Origin: Eubacterium sp. AF16-48
Lineage (GTDB): Bacteria > Bacillota > Clostridia > Lachnospirales > Lachnospiraceae
DNA: 64,000 bases
NCBI RefSeq assembly: GCF_003479405.1
Contig: NZ_QUHB01000005.1
Span: 124,001 to 188,000, forward strand
Reading direction: 5' to 3'
Both the position numbers and the translations under genes were made by a program. The notes under the pieces were generated by a model. It had not been told where the DNA came from. It saw only the letters and a list, made by a program, of their open reading frames with translations, and did not search any database. Shown piece after piece: positions 8,266 through 16,336 of this stretch (position 1 is its first letter; each line of letters starts with the position of its first letter).

Positions 8266-8793
8266 ATGAAAAGAAAGTTTATTGCTTTGTTTATTACTTT
8301 AGTTTTAACATTTGCTTTTTCTGCTAACTGTTTTGCTCTTCCGAGTCCAACAGAGAAACCTATCAAGCCGACAACATCACAGACTGTTACAGTTAAACCG
8401 GCTAGCGATAAGGATGGCAATTGGTCAAAGGGTGATAAGAAAGGTCTTACTTTTGTAACAAACGTTAAGCTTGATAAGAATACAACTATTTATGTTGATG
8501 GTAAGGTACTTGATGCATCAGATTATGTTGTAAAGAATAATAAAATTATTTTATCAGCTGACTTTTTAGCAAGTCTTTCATGTGGTAAACACACACTTAC
8601 AGTTAAAACAAGTATAGGTACAGCAAGCTGCGATTTCTATATTTCTGAAAACGGCGAAACTGTAGCACCTAACAATAAAAGTGTTTCACCAAAGACAGCT
8701 GACAATGGCAATTATGTTCTTATTCCTGTAGCATTAATTTCAGCTTTATTCCTTGGAATTATGCTTTTAGGAAGAAAAAGAATTACAGAATAA
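8266..8793 (+). CDS. Sortase-anchored surface protein with SPKTA signal and Ig-like domain
   Basis: 175 residues from the ATG at 8266, which follows GGGAGG by seven bases; the upstream in-frame ATG at 8251 precedes that ribosome binding site. A signal peptide (MKRKF to NCFA, residues 1-24) is followed by a short Pro/Thr-rich linker, a beta-rich domain at about 45-130 resembling X2/Ig-like modules (YVDGKVLDASDYVV, CGKHTLTVKTSIG), and a sorting signal: SPKTA at 141-145, a hydrophobic span, and the basic tail GRKRITE. It is the evident substrate of the class B sortase two genes upstream. Two cysteines in the domain (SCGK and ASCDF) could form a disulfide. The alanine in place of glycine in the motif is unusual. 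Confidence 0.85.
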   Translation: MKRKFIALFITLVLTFAFSANCFALPSPTEKPIKPTTSQTVTVKPASDKDGNWSKGDKKGLTFVTNVKLDKNTTIYVDGKVLDASDYVVKNNKIILSADFLASLSCGKHTLTVKTSIGTASCDFYISENGETVAPNNKSVSPKTADNGNYVLIPVALISALFLGIMLLGRKRITE

Positions 8794-8816
8794 TTGATTC
8801 ATACTTAAATCAAAAA

Positions 8817-8848
8817 CAGTGAAGTGTTCATGGCTTCACTGTTTTTTT
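8817..8848 (+). terminator. Terminator of sortase cassette 1
   Basis: Hairpin CAGTGAAG / CTTCACTG with a nine-base loop followed by seven T, 23 bases after the stop of the SPKTA protein gene. Confidence 0.85.
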
Positions 8849-8936
8849 GTTTTTGTAAATGCCCCGGTAAATAATTTTATATGATACTTCATTTTTTCAA
8901 CAACTTAGTTTAATAACAGAATTCTGCCTTACACGT

Positions 8937-8978
8937 AAAAAAACCTTTCGTCATGATTATCATAACGAAAGGTTTTCT
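8937..8978 (-). terminator. Terminator of the tRNA pair
   Basis: On the minus strand AAAACCTTTCGT pairs with ACGAAAGGTTTT around a loop, followed by a T-run, directly after the tRNA-Leu 3' end. Confidence 0.8.
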
Positions 8979-8980
8979 TA

Positions 8981-9064
8981 TGCCGGCGACCGGAATCGAA
9001 CCGGTACTGTGTTGCCACAACAGGATTTTAAGTCCTGCGCGTCTGCCAGTTCCGCCACGCCGGC
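8981..9064 (-). tRNA. tRNA-Leu (anticodon TAA)
   Basis: 84 bases with acceptor stem GCCGGCG/CGCCGGC, D-arm region TGGCGGAACTGGCAGACGC, anticodon arm CAGGA-CTTAAAA-TCCTG with anticodon TAA, a long class II variable arm (TTGTGGCAACA), T-arm CCGGTTCGATTCCGG and discriminator A. The CCA end is not encoded. It follows tRNA-Tyr after 29 bases in one transcript. Confidence 0.95.
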
Positions 9065-9093
9065 GTTTATTAATGAAATAATCATTAATATAA

Positions 9094-9175
9094 TGGGCAG
9101 AGGTGGATTCGAACCACCGAAGCAAGTTGCAGCAGATTTACAGTCTGTCCCCTTTGGCCACTCGGGAATCTGCCC
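9094..9175 (-). tRNA. tRNA-Tyr (anticodon GTA)
   Basis: 82 bases: acceptor stem GGGCAGA/TCTGCCC, anticodon loop CTGTAAA with anticodon GTA, class II variable arm, T-arm GGTGGTTCGAATCCACC, discriminator A and no encoded CCA. A promoter lies 15 bases upstream. The outermost anticodon-stem pair is an A-C mismatch. Confidence 0.93.
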
Positions 9176-9189
9176 ATTCACAATATATA

Positions 9190-9218
9190 TTTATATCACA
9201 TTACTTAAAAAAGTGCAA
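9190..9218 (-). promoter_or_regulatory. Promoter of the tRNA-Tyr/tRNA-Leu transcript
   Basis: Minus-strand TTGCAC (9218-9213), 17-base spacer, TATAAA (9195-9190). It ends 14 bases before the tRNA-Tyr 5' end, leaving a very short leader. Confidence 0.7.
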
Positions 9219-9288
9219 CAACATTTATTACATATTCCAAATTATTTCCATTATATTCACCAAATCTTTTTCTTTTTCATTTTAATCT

Positions 9289-9317
9289 TTGACACAAAGC
9301 TATATTGATACTATACT
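9289..9317 (+). promoter_or_regulatory. Promoter of sortase cassette 2
   Basis: TTGACA at 9289-9294, 17-base spacer, TATACT at 9312-9317, 42 bases before the sortase start. It is closer to consensus than the cassette 1 promoter. Confidence 0.75.
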
Positions 9318-9359
9318 GTTTATAATCCAGAGGCAAATATAGGAGAACAATACTACAAA

Positions 9360-10121
9360 ATGAATAAGAAAAAATTATTTTGGGGTGTAACCTTTATTGT
9401 AGCAGTTATTGTTTGTGTAATTTGCGGTTATAAAATCATTTCCTACTTTCTAAGTGACGGTGGAAATTCCGCAGAATACATTAATCCTGAAACAGAAACG
9501 AATACTGCCACTTTGGTTAATACCGTAGAAAATCACAATATAAACTGGGTTAAGTTGCAGGAAAAAAATTCCGACGTTTATTCATGGATATATATTCCTA
9601 ACACTAACGTTGATTATCCTGTAGTACAGCCGGGTAAAAATTTATCTGATGACTTTTATCTTAACCATAATGTAAACAGGGAAAACGAATTTGCCGGTGC
9701 TATTTATACGGAAAAGCAAAATGCAAAGGATTATTCCGACCCTGTAACCGTATTATACGGGCATAATATGCTTAACGGTTCTATGTTTAAGTCACTTCAT
9801 AAATTTGAAGATGCTAAGTTTTTTAAGAAAAACAAATATATCTATATTTATATGCCAAATCACCGTTTAACCTATAAAATTTATGCAGCTTATGTATACG
9901 ATGACAGACATATTCTTAATGCCTTTAAGCTTAGCGACAAAAAAGTTCTAAAAAAATATTTTGAATATACCACAAATCCGAATTCTCTTTCAAAAAATAT
10001 CAGGAAAGTGTCTCTTGATATAAACAGTAAAATAATAACACTTAGCACTTGCACCAATGGTGCTGAAAATACACGATATTTAGTACAGGGGGTTTTAATT
10101 AAGGATGAGCAAACCAATTAA
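9360..10121 (+). CDS. srtB: Class B sortase, cassette 2
   Basis: 253 residues, colinear with the cassette 1 sortase and clearly a paralogue: shared stretches include YGHNM, FEDAKFFKKNK and TLSTCTNGA, and both end VQGVLIKDEQT. An N-terminal anchor (about residues 7-31) precedes the extracellular domain with the catalytic His in YGHNM, Cys231 and a downstream Arg in NTRYLVQG. It would attach the SPKTG peptide encoded two genes on to the cell wall. AGGAGA lies 13 bases before the ATG, the same long spacing as in cassette 1. It overlaps the following LCP gene by 17 bases. Confidence 0.93.
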   Translation: MNKKKLFWGVTFIVAVIVCVICGYKIISYFLSDGGNSAEYINPETETNTATLVNTVENHNINWVKLQEKNSDVYSWIYIPNTNVDYPVVQPGKNLSDDFYLNHNVNRENEFAGAIYTEKQNAKDYSDPVTVLYGHNMLNGSMFKSLHKFEDAKFFKKNKYIYIYMPNHRLTYKIYAAYVYDDRHILNAFKLSDKKVLKKYFEYTTNPNSLSKNIRKVSLDINSKIITLSTCTNGAENTRYLVQGVLIKDEQTN

Positions 10122-11508
10122 TTCTTTAACTGAGGACAAAGATTTAGAAAATTTAAGCAATGCCGGGGATAATACAGATAACACTGTTTCCCACAATTTA
10201 GACAAAGAAGAAAGTAGTACTGAAAAAGAGGTTAGTGATGCTCACTCCTCACACCATCATCACCAACATTATCATCACAATACCGATGTAATTCATGATA
10301 ATGGCGATGGTGAAACTTTTGAGGTTGATTGGGATACAATTGAAAGAAATTACAAGCACAGACATCACCATCGTTCTCATTCATCCGGGGAATCAGATGA
10401 TAAAGCTTCTGATATATCTCATTCAAGTGATAATCACAAATTTAATAAGGGGCATCTTTCAAGAGGAAACAGCAAAACAAATAATAAGAAAAAACGCATG
10501 AGCAAAAAGAAGAAGATTTTTCTTGGCATATTAATCTTTTTACTGTGTGTTATTCTGGGAATTGTAGTAACATTTTTCGTAATGAGATATTTAGGTCAGA
10601 AAAAACTTCTTAACTATGACAATGTTAATATGAGTTTCCCTAAGGATATTGATTACGAAAATAATGGACGTATTGTTTATTACAATGGTCATACATATGA
10701 ATTTAATGATAATATTGCAAGTATACTGTTTATGGGTATCGACAAACGTAAATTAGTAGACGATGCAGTAGCAGCAACAGCCGGTCAGGCGGATGCACTT
10801 TATTTATTAACATATGATACCTCTAACGGACATATTAAAGTTCTGTGTTTAAACAGAGATACCATGTCAGAGGTTATCAGATACAATGCTGCCGGCAAAT
10901 ATTACGATACAGAAACAAAACAAATTTGTCTTGCTTATGCTTATGGCGACGGTAAAACCACCAGTGCGGAAAATCAGGTTACTGCCGTGGAAAGATTAAT
11001 ATACAACATTCCAATTAATGCTTACTATGCTATCGACCTTTCTGCTATTAAAGTAATAAATGACGATATTGGTGGGGTTACGGTAACACCTGAGTATACT
11101 TTTGGAAGCTTTACAAAGGGACAATCCATTACCTTAAAAGGTGATTTAACAGAGGAGTTTGTACGACACAGGGATACAACCCTGCTTGATGACAACCTAA
11201 GACGTATGTCATGTCAGAGGCTATATCTTAATTCCTTTACTTCTCAGATTGTGCCCGCGATAAAGGATGACTTTACTTTGCCACTTAAGCTTTATCAGGA
11301 TAGTTCTGAATACACGGTTACCAACATAAATCCTAATATTATGACTTATTTGGCATCATCCCTTGCCACTAACTATTCAGGACTTAACATGATAACCACC
11401 AAAGGTGAATATAAAATGGTAACAGGGGATGCTTCTGCTGAGTTTAAGTTAGACAAAAACGACTTTTTTGAAAAGATACTTGATATATATTATAATAAAA
11501 TCAAATAA
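10105..11508 (+). CDS. LCP family glycopolymer transferase with His-rich tail, cassette 2
   Basis: 467 residues, a paralogue of the cassette 1 LCP protein with a longer cytoplasmic part. Residues 1-137 are hydrophilic and carry histidine clusters at 47-58 and 85-92 (HHHHQHYHH and HRHHHRSH); a membrane segment spans about 138-160; the extracellular LCP domain shows ILFMGIDKR, DALYLLTYD, VLCLNRDTM, IGGVTVTPEY and VRHRDTTLLDDNLRRMS. Predicted role: transfer of a lipid-linked glycopolymer to the wall or to a sortase substrate. The His-rich regions of the two paralogues match in composition and place but not in sequence, so composition seems to be what is kept. Confidence 0.92.
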   Translation: MSKPINSLTEDKDLENLSNAGDNTDNTVSHNLDKEESSTEKEVSDAHSSHHHHQHYHHNTDVIHDNGDGETFEVDWDTIERNYKHRHHHRSHSSGESDDKASDISHSSDNHKFNKGHLSRGNSKTNNKKKRMSKKKKIFLGILIFLLCVILGIVVTFFVMRYLGQKKLLNYDNVNMSFPKDIDYENNGRIVYYNGHTYEFNDNIASILFMGIDKRKLVDDAVAATAGQADALYLLTYDTSNGHIKVLCLNRDTMSEVIRYNAAGKYYDTETKQICLAYAYGDGKTTSAENQVTAVERLIYNIPINAYYAIDLSAIKVINDDIGGVTVTPEYTFGSFTKGQSITLKGDLTEEFVRHRDTTLLDDNLRRMSCQRLYLNSFTSQIVPAIKDDFTLPLKLYQDSSEYTVTNINPNIMTYLASSLATNYSGLNMITTKGEYKMVTGDASAEFKLDKNDFFEKILDIYYNKIK

Positions 11509-11535
11509 TAGATTTAGTTTTGTTATAAAAAATAT

Positions 11536-11563
11536 TTGATTTTTAATTTCATTAATGTATAAT
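11536..11563 (+). promoter_or_regulatory. Promoter of the SPKTG peptide gene
   Basis: TTGATT at 11536-11541, 16-base spacer, TATAAT at 11558-11563, 44 bases upstream of the start codon. It allows the substrate to be made in excess over the enzymes. Confidence 0.6.
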
Positions 11564-11606
11564 GGTATAAGATATTAGAAAGATTTTAGTTATGGAGGTT
11601 AAACTT

Positions 11607-11864
11607 ATGAAAAAGAATTTACTTGCTTTATTAGCTACATTGATATTGACTTTTGCATTTTCAGTAAACTGTTTCGCAGCTGTAAGCCCATCAGCAACTG
11701 TTATCCCAACTGATGAGGAAGTTACAACAGGTAACGGTGGTGGTGGAAACACTTCACAGACATCACCAAAAACAGGTGCTAACATTGCTTTAGGTTTTGT
11801 TGCTGTTGTTTCAGCAGCCGGCGTTGCATTAGTATCAAAGAAGAAATTTTCAGAGGCTGAATAA
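11607..11864 (+). CDS. Very small sortase-anchored peptide with SPKTG signal
   Basis: 85 residues from the ATG at 11607, eight bases after GGAGG; the in-frame ATG at 11592 lies before that site. The signal peptide (MKKNLLALLATLILTFAFS, ending NCFA at 24) is almost the same as in the SPKTA protein. The sorting signal SPKTG sits at 53-57, followed by a hydrophobic span and a SKKKFSEAE tail. After processing only about 32 residues would remain on the wall, rich in Ser, Thr, Pro and Gly (TTGNGGGGNTSQT), so the anchored part has no room for a folded domain. It may serve as a glycopolymer acceptor or a spacer (inference). Confidence 0.85.
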   Translation: MKKNLLALLATLILTFAFSVNCFAAVSPSATVIPTDEEVTTGNGGGGNTSQTSPKTGANIALGFVAVVSAAGVALVSKKKFSEAE

Positions 11865-11878
11865 TTTAATTTTAATAT

Positions 11879-11916
11879 AAAAAATAGTTCCAACATTTTG
11901 TTGGAACTATTTTTTA
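11879..11916. terminator. Bidirectional terminator between cassette 2 and the alpha-glucosidase gene
   Basis: AAAAATAGTTCCAACA pairs with TGTTGGAACTATTTTT over a short loop, with A and T runs on both sides, serving the plus-strand SPKTG gene and the minus-strand GH13 gene that ends at 11919. Confidence 0.85.
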
Positions 11917-11918
11917 TA

Positions 11919-13946
11919 TTATATACTTCTGTACACAACTGCACTTTGACCGGGAACACGTATATGAATATGTCCGTCTTCCTGAGCTGTTTTTATCCTT
12001 CCACAGTTATAGAACTCTCTTGACGTCTCTATAAGTCTCTCCCATACTGTATCATCTTCCTTTCCAAGAATTAGAACCGGAATATTTATCTCCATATCAC
12101 CATTAGAAGTATTTATGGCAGTGACCACAGCATCCTTATCATCAAAACGTCCATAACATACTAGATCTTGGTTACTTGCAAGTGGTTTGTAGGAACCTGT
12201 TTTTAGCACTTTATTATGTCTGTGAAGGGCAATTGCTTCTCTGTAAAATTCCATTATTTCCAGATTTTCTTTCCCCCATGGGTAGGTTCTTCTGTTATCC
12301 GGATCAGTCCATCCACAGACTCCCGCCTCGTCACCGTAATACAAGGTTGGTGCTCCCGGAAGAGTCATCTGCATTATTACACCCTGCTTAAAAATGGCTT
12401 CGTTGATATTCTCCTGTGCCGCTTTTGTTCCGGATGTTGCCACACGACCTACCATTTTGTTAGTTCTTGTTAAAAACCTTGAATGGTCATGATTAGACAA
12501 TTCGTTCATGGCAACTAACGACGATTCCGTCTGAAGTCTTGATAAAAAATACTTTATGGCATGATTAAAAGCCTCAGCATTTCCCAGCATCGAAGGATTT
12601 GAATTATCAGAATGCTTATCCACACCTGTAAGAAACCATGATACAGGATCCATAAATCCGTCATAGTTCATTACCGTATCCCACTGGTCTCCCCTCAGCC
12701 ATGCATTTGCATCACCATAATGCTCCGCCAAAATAATTGCATTAGGATTTGCCTCTTTTACGGCTTTTCTAAACTTTCTCCAAAACTGATGGTTAAACTC
12801 CTCGCTATGTCCTAAATCTGCTGCCACATCCAATCTCCAGCCGTCTACATTATAAGGAGGTGATACCCATTTTCTACCTATGTTAAGAATATATTCACAT
12901 AGTTTTTCGCTTTCCTCATAGTTAAGCTTTGGCAATGTGTCAAATCCCCACCAGCCCTCATAACTTCCGTTATCCGGCCAGCTTTCATTTCCAAATTTGA
13001 AAAAGGAACTGTAAGGGCTATCCTTAGATTCATAGGCTCCCGGGTGGTAATTTTTATTTCCCCGATATATTCCCTCTCTGTCCATCCATTTATTAAATGA
13101 ACCGCAGTGGTTGAAAACACCGTCTATAATTACTTTTATTCCCTTTTCATGGGCTTTTTTTACCAGTTTAATAAATAATTTATTACTTTCCGCAAGATTT
13201 TCTAAATCAGTTGTTCTGATTTTGTACTTATCTGCAGAAAAATTATTTGATGCATAATGGGCTACTGTACCCCCACCGTCATTTACTATTTTTCCAAAAT
13301 GAGGGTCAACAAAGTCATAATCCTGAATATCATACTTGTGATTAGAAGGCGAAACAAAAATAGGATTAAAATATATTACCTCAATTCCTAATTTGCTTAA
13401 ATAATCAAGTTTGTCTATTACCCCTTGAAAATCTCCTCCATAAAACTGCCGTGTCCCATCTACTGCCGAAGGCTCGCTCCAGTTATCCACATGGGACACA
13501 CCCCGTCCAATATATATATACTCATCATTTACCACATCGTTGGACTTATCCCCATTGCAAAAACGGTCAACCATAATCTGGTACATTACTGCACCCTTTG
13601 CCCAATCCGGTGTGGTAAATCCGGGAGTAAACTCAAACTCCCACTCATTTGAACAATACTCACTTGCACCTGATGCATCATAAAATAAAATCTTACGACT
13701 ATCCGCTACCTTAAAATGGTATCTCACCAGTTTTTCCGGCAACGCAAGACTTACGCTGAAATAGTCGAAACTTCCTTCATGCTTTTCACAACACATCCTC
13801 ATTTCTGTATTTCTAATACATAAAAAAGCCTCATTTACTTCCCCTGCTGCCGTTCTAAGAACAAATGTATATATGCCTTTTTCTTCGTCATATCTTAAAA
13901 ACCTTTGTGTTCCATCGTGAAATAAAGCTTCTTTCCGTCTGTTCAT
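11919..13946 (-). CDS. GH13 alpha-glucan hydrolase (neopullulanase/cyclomaltodextrinase type)
   Basis: 675 residues. An N-terminal beta domain (about 1-125, CBM34-like, starting MNRRKEALFHDGTQRFLRY) precedes the catalytic (beta/alpha)8 barrel. GH13 motifs are visible: GIKVIIDGVFNHCG (region I), GWRLDVAADL (region II with the nucleophile Asp), ILAEHYGD (region III with the acid/base Glu) and ELSNHDHSR (region IV). MYQIMVDRFCNGD at the barrel start and the N-terminal domain point to the neopullulanase/maltogenic amylase subgroup, which cuts alpha-1,4 links in maltodextrins or cyclodextrins. No signal peptide is present, so it acts in the cytoplasm. It follows ftsH by 18 bases and may be read from the same transcript. 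Confidence 0.9.
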   Translation of the reverse strand: MNRRKEALFHDGTQRFLRYDEEKGIYTFVLRTAAGEVNEAFLCIRNTEMRMCCEKHEGSFDYFSVSLALPEKLVRYHFKVADSRKILFYDASGASEYCSNEWEFEFTPGFTTPDWAKGAVMYQIMVDRFCNGDKSNDVVNDEYIYIGRGVSHVDNWSEPSAVDGTRQFYGGDFQGVIDKLDYLSKLGIEVIYFNPIFVSPSNHKYDIQDYDFVDPHFGKIVNDGGGTVAHYASNNFSADKYKIRTTDLENLAESNKLFIKLVKKAHEKGIKVIIDGVFNHCGSFNKWMDREGIYRGNKNYHPGAYESKDSPYSSFFKFGNESWPDNGSYEGWWGFDTLPKLNYEESEKLCEYILNIGRKWVSPPYNVDGWRLDVAADLGHSEEFNHQFWRKFRKAVKEANPNAIILAEHYGDANAWLRGDQWDTVMNYDGFMDPVSWFLTGVDKHSDNSNPSMLGNAEAFNHAIKYFLSRLQTESSLVAMNELSNHDHSRFLTRTNKMVGRVATSGTKAAQENINEAIFKQGVIMQMTLPGAPTLYYGDEAGVCGWTDPDNRRTYPWGKENLEIMEFYREAIALHRHNKVLKTGSYKPLASNQDLVCYGRFDDKDAVVTAINTSNGDMEINIPVLILGKEDDTVWERLIETSREFYNCGRIKTAQEDGHIHIRVPGQSAVVYRSI

Positions 13947-13964
13947 CTTATAAAACCTTCTTTT

Positions 13965-15788
13965 CTAGAATAATGCCTCAAATTCTTCCTGACCGATTTT
14001 TTCCTTCTCCATTAAGAGATTTGCAGAAGCATGAAGCTGTTCCATATAATCTTTTATTATTGCTTTAGCCTTTTCGTAGCAATCTTCTACAATGTCACGG
14101 ACTTCCTGATCAATAGCTGATGCAGTATTTTCCCCATATCCCTTTGAATGTGCCAAATCTCTTCCGATAAATACATCATCTGAATCGTCATCGTAATTAA
14201 TAAGTCCAAGCTTCTCTGAAAATCCGTATTTAGTAACCATGGCTTTTGCCGTAGCCGTAGCCTGCTTAATATCCTGAGATGCACCTGTTGTAACATCATC
14301 TAAAATAAGTTCTTCAGCAATACGTCCGCCTAAACTTACCATAATATCCTGAATCATTTTTCCTCTTGTTAAGAACATTTCGTCTTTTCCCGGAAGAGGC
14401 ATAGTGTAACCTGCTGCCCCTGCACCTGTAGGAATAATGGAAACTGTATGAACAGGTCCCACATCCGGAAGTACATGGAAAAGAATTGCATGACCTGATT
14501 CATGGTATGCAGTAATTCTCTTTTCTTTTTCAGATATAATTTTGCTTCTCTTTTCCTTACCAATTCCAACTTTAATCATTGCCTTATTAATTTCTTCCTG
14601 GGTAAGAAATGCCTTTCCTTCCTTGGCAGCAAGAATTGAAGCTTCATTTAAAAGATTTTCCAGATCAGCTCCCGTAAATCCTGATGTGATCTGTGCTATC
14701 TGCTGTAAATCAACATCGTCACCAATAGGCTTATTCTTGGCATGAACTTCCAAAATCTCTTTTCTTCCTTTAACGTCAGGTCTTCCAACCATAACTTTTC
14801 TGTCAAAACGTCCCGGTCTTAAAATAGCCGGATCTAATATGTCCACACGGTTTGTTGCAGCCATAACGATAATTCCCTCGTTAACACCAAAACCATCCAT
14901 TTCAACTAACATCTGGTTAAGTGTCTGCTCACGTTCATCGTGTCCACCACCCATACCTGTTCCACGTCGTCTTGCAACGGCATCAATTTCGTCAATAAAT
15001 ACAATACATGGTGCATTTTTCTTTGCTTCCGCAAATAAATCTCTTACTCGTGATGCACCTACACCTACAAACATTTCCACAAAATCAGAACCTGAAATAG
15101 TGAAAAACGGAACCTTTGCCTCTCCTGCAGTTGCTTTAGCCAAAAGAGTTTTACCTGTTCCCGGAGGTCCCTCTAAAAGTACACCCTTAGGGATTCTTGC
15201 CCCAAGATCAATGTATTTTTTAGGATTCTTAAGGAAGTCAACTATTTCTTCCAATTCCTCTTTTTCTTCTTCTAAACCGGCAACCTTTGAGAAATCCATG
15301 TTTTTGATATCAATAACCATCTTTGCACGGCTTTTTCCAAAGTTAGCCATTTTACCACCGCCACCATTAGCGTTGGCGTTCATCATCATAAAAACAATTA
15401 ATACCACAACTCCTAAAAGAATCATTGGCAAAACAGTTGTAAGAAAAATGCTGTCCCTGCTTACATCCTCTAAATAAGGTCGGATGTCTGTTCCAACATT
15501 ATTGTTGATTTCCTCAATATCATCAGATACTTTATTTACATCTGAAACATAAATACTTTTTGTCTCGTCATTTTTTAATTTAACAATAATCTTTCCTGTA
15601 GGAATTTCCTTATTCTGTTTTATGGTGATTTCACTGACATTTTTATTTTTCATGTCATTTAAGAAATCTTTGTATTTATAGTCGCTGGTTATAAGACTTC
15701 CACCGATATTATAAAGTACGTATCCAATAACTAATATCAGAACCACAATATATATCTTTGAAAGACTACCCCTTTTTAATGTGTTCAA
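13965..15788 (-). CDS. ftsH: ATP-dependent zinc metalloprotease FtsH
   Basis: 607 residues. Two N-terminal membrane segments (about 10-30 and 113-135) flank an extracellular domain. The AAA+ module has Walker A GPPGTGKT, Walker B IVFIDEID and the [24 protein letters not shown]. The M41 protease module has the zinc site HESGH. It is a membrane-bound hexameric protease that degrades misfolded membrane proteins and regulators and is needed for sporulation in Bacillus. Its place after hpt and tilS is the conserved Firmicutes order. Confidence 0.97.
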   Translation of the reverse strand: MNTLKRGSLSKIYIVVLILVIGYVLYNIGGSLITSDYKYKDFLNDMKNKNVSEITIKQNKEIPTGKIIVKLKNDETKSIYVSDVNKVSDDIEEINNNVGTDIRPYLEDVSRDSIFLTTVLPMILLGVVVLIVFMMMNANANGGGGKMANFGKSRAKMVIDIKNMDFSKVAGLEEEKEELEEIVDFLKNPKKYIDLGARIPKGVLLEGPPGTGKTLLAKATAGEAKVPFFTISGSDFVEMFVGVGASRVRDLFAEAKKNAPCIVFIDEIDAVARRRGTGMGGGHDEREQTLNQMLVEMDGFGVNEGIIVMAATNRVDILDPAILRPGRFDRKVMVGRPDVKGRKEILEVHAKNKPIGDDVDLQQIAQITSGFTGADLENLLNEASILAAKEGKAFLTQEEINKAMIKVGIGKEKRSKIISEKEKRITAYHESGHAILFHVLPDVGPVHTVSIIPTGAGAAGYTMPLPGKDEMFLTRGKMIQDIMVSLGGRIAEELILDDVTTGASQDIKQATATAKAMVTKYGFSEKLGLINYDDDSDDVFIGRDLAHSKGYGENTASAIDQEVRDIVEDCYEKAKAIIKDYMEQLHASANLLMEKEKIGQEEFEALF

Positions 15789-15807
15789 ATCTGCCTCCTT
15801 AAATGTA

Positions 15808-16332
15808 TTATAATTCTACTATTCCAATATATGGTAAATCCCTGTAGCTCTGATCGTAATCAAGACCATAGCCTACTACGAATTTGTCTTCAATTTCAAA
15901 TCCTACGTAATCAACGTTTACGTCATCTACTTCTCTTCTATCCGGCTTATCTAACAATGTAGTAACCTTAAGACTTGCAGGCTTTCTCTCTTTTAACATA
16001 GGAATAAGTCTGCTTAATGTATTTCCTGAGTCAATTATGTCTTCCACAACAATAACATCAAGACCTTCAATGCTTTCATCTAAATCCTTTTTAATTGTAA
16101 TGGTTCCTGAGCTTTCAGTTCCTGAGCCGTAGCTTGAAACACTCATAAAATCCAGTGTTACCGGAACTGTTATTCTCTTTGCCAGTTCACATGTATAAAA
16201 AACACTTCCCTTTAAAATGCAAATTAATCTTATTTCCTTTTTGGCATAATCCTTACTTATCTGAGCTGCCAGTTCCCTGATTCTTTTGTCTAACTTTTCC
16301 TCACTAATGTACTCTGCTATTTTGTGTCTCAT
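15808..16332 (-). CDS. hpt: Hypoxanthine phosphoribosyltransferase
   Basis: 174 residues, typical length. The PRPP-binding motif [14 protein letters not shown] and the [16 protein letters not shown] and [13 protein letters not shown] segments identify the HPRT family. It converts hypoxanthine or guanine plus PRPP to IMP or GMP for purine salvage. It starts four bases after the tilS stop, so the two are translationally linked, as in most Firmicutes. Confidence 0.96.
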   Translation of the reverse strand: MRHKIAEYISEEKLDKRIRELAAQISKDYAKKEIRLICILKGSVFYTCELAKRITVPVTLDFMSVSSYGSGTESSGTITIKKDLDESIEGLDVIVVEDIIDSGNTLSRLIPMLKERKPASLKVTTLLDKPDRREVDDVNVDYVGFEIEDKFVVGYGLDYDQSYRDLPYIGIVEL

Positions 16333-16336
16333 AGTA

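Noticed and set aside
14839..15477. 212-codon open frame opposite ftsH
   Set aside because: Shadow of a strongly conserved coding sequence, no ribosome site or family match.
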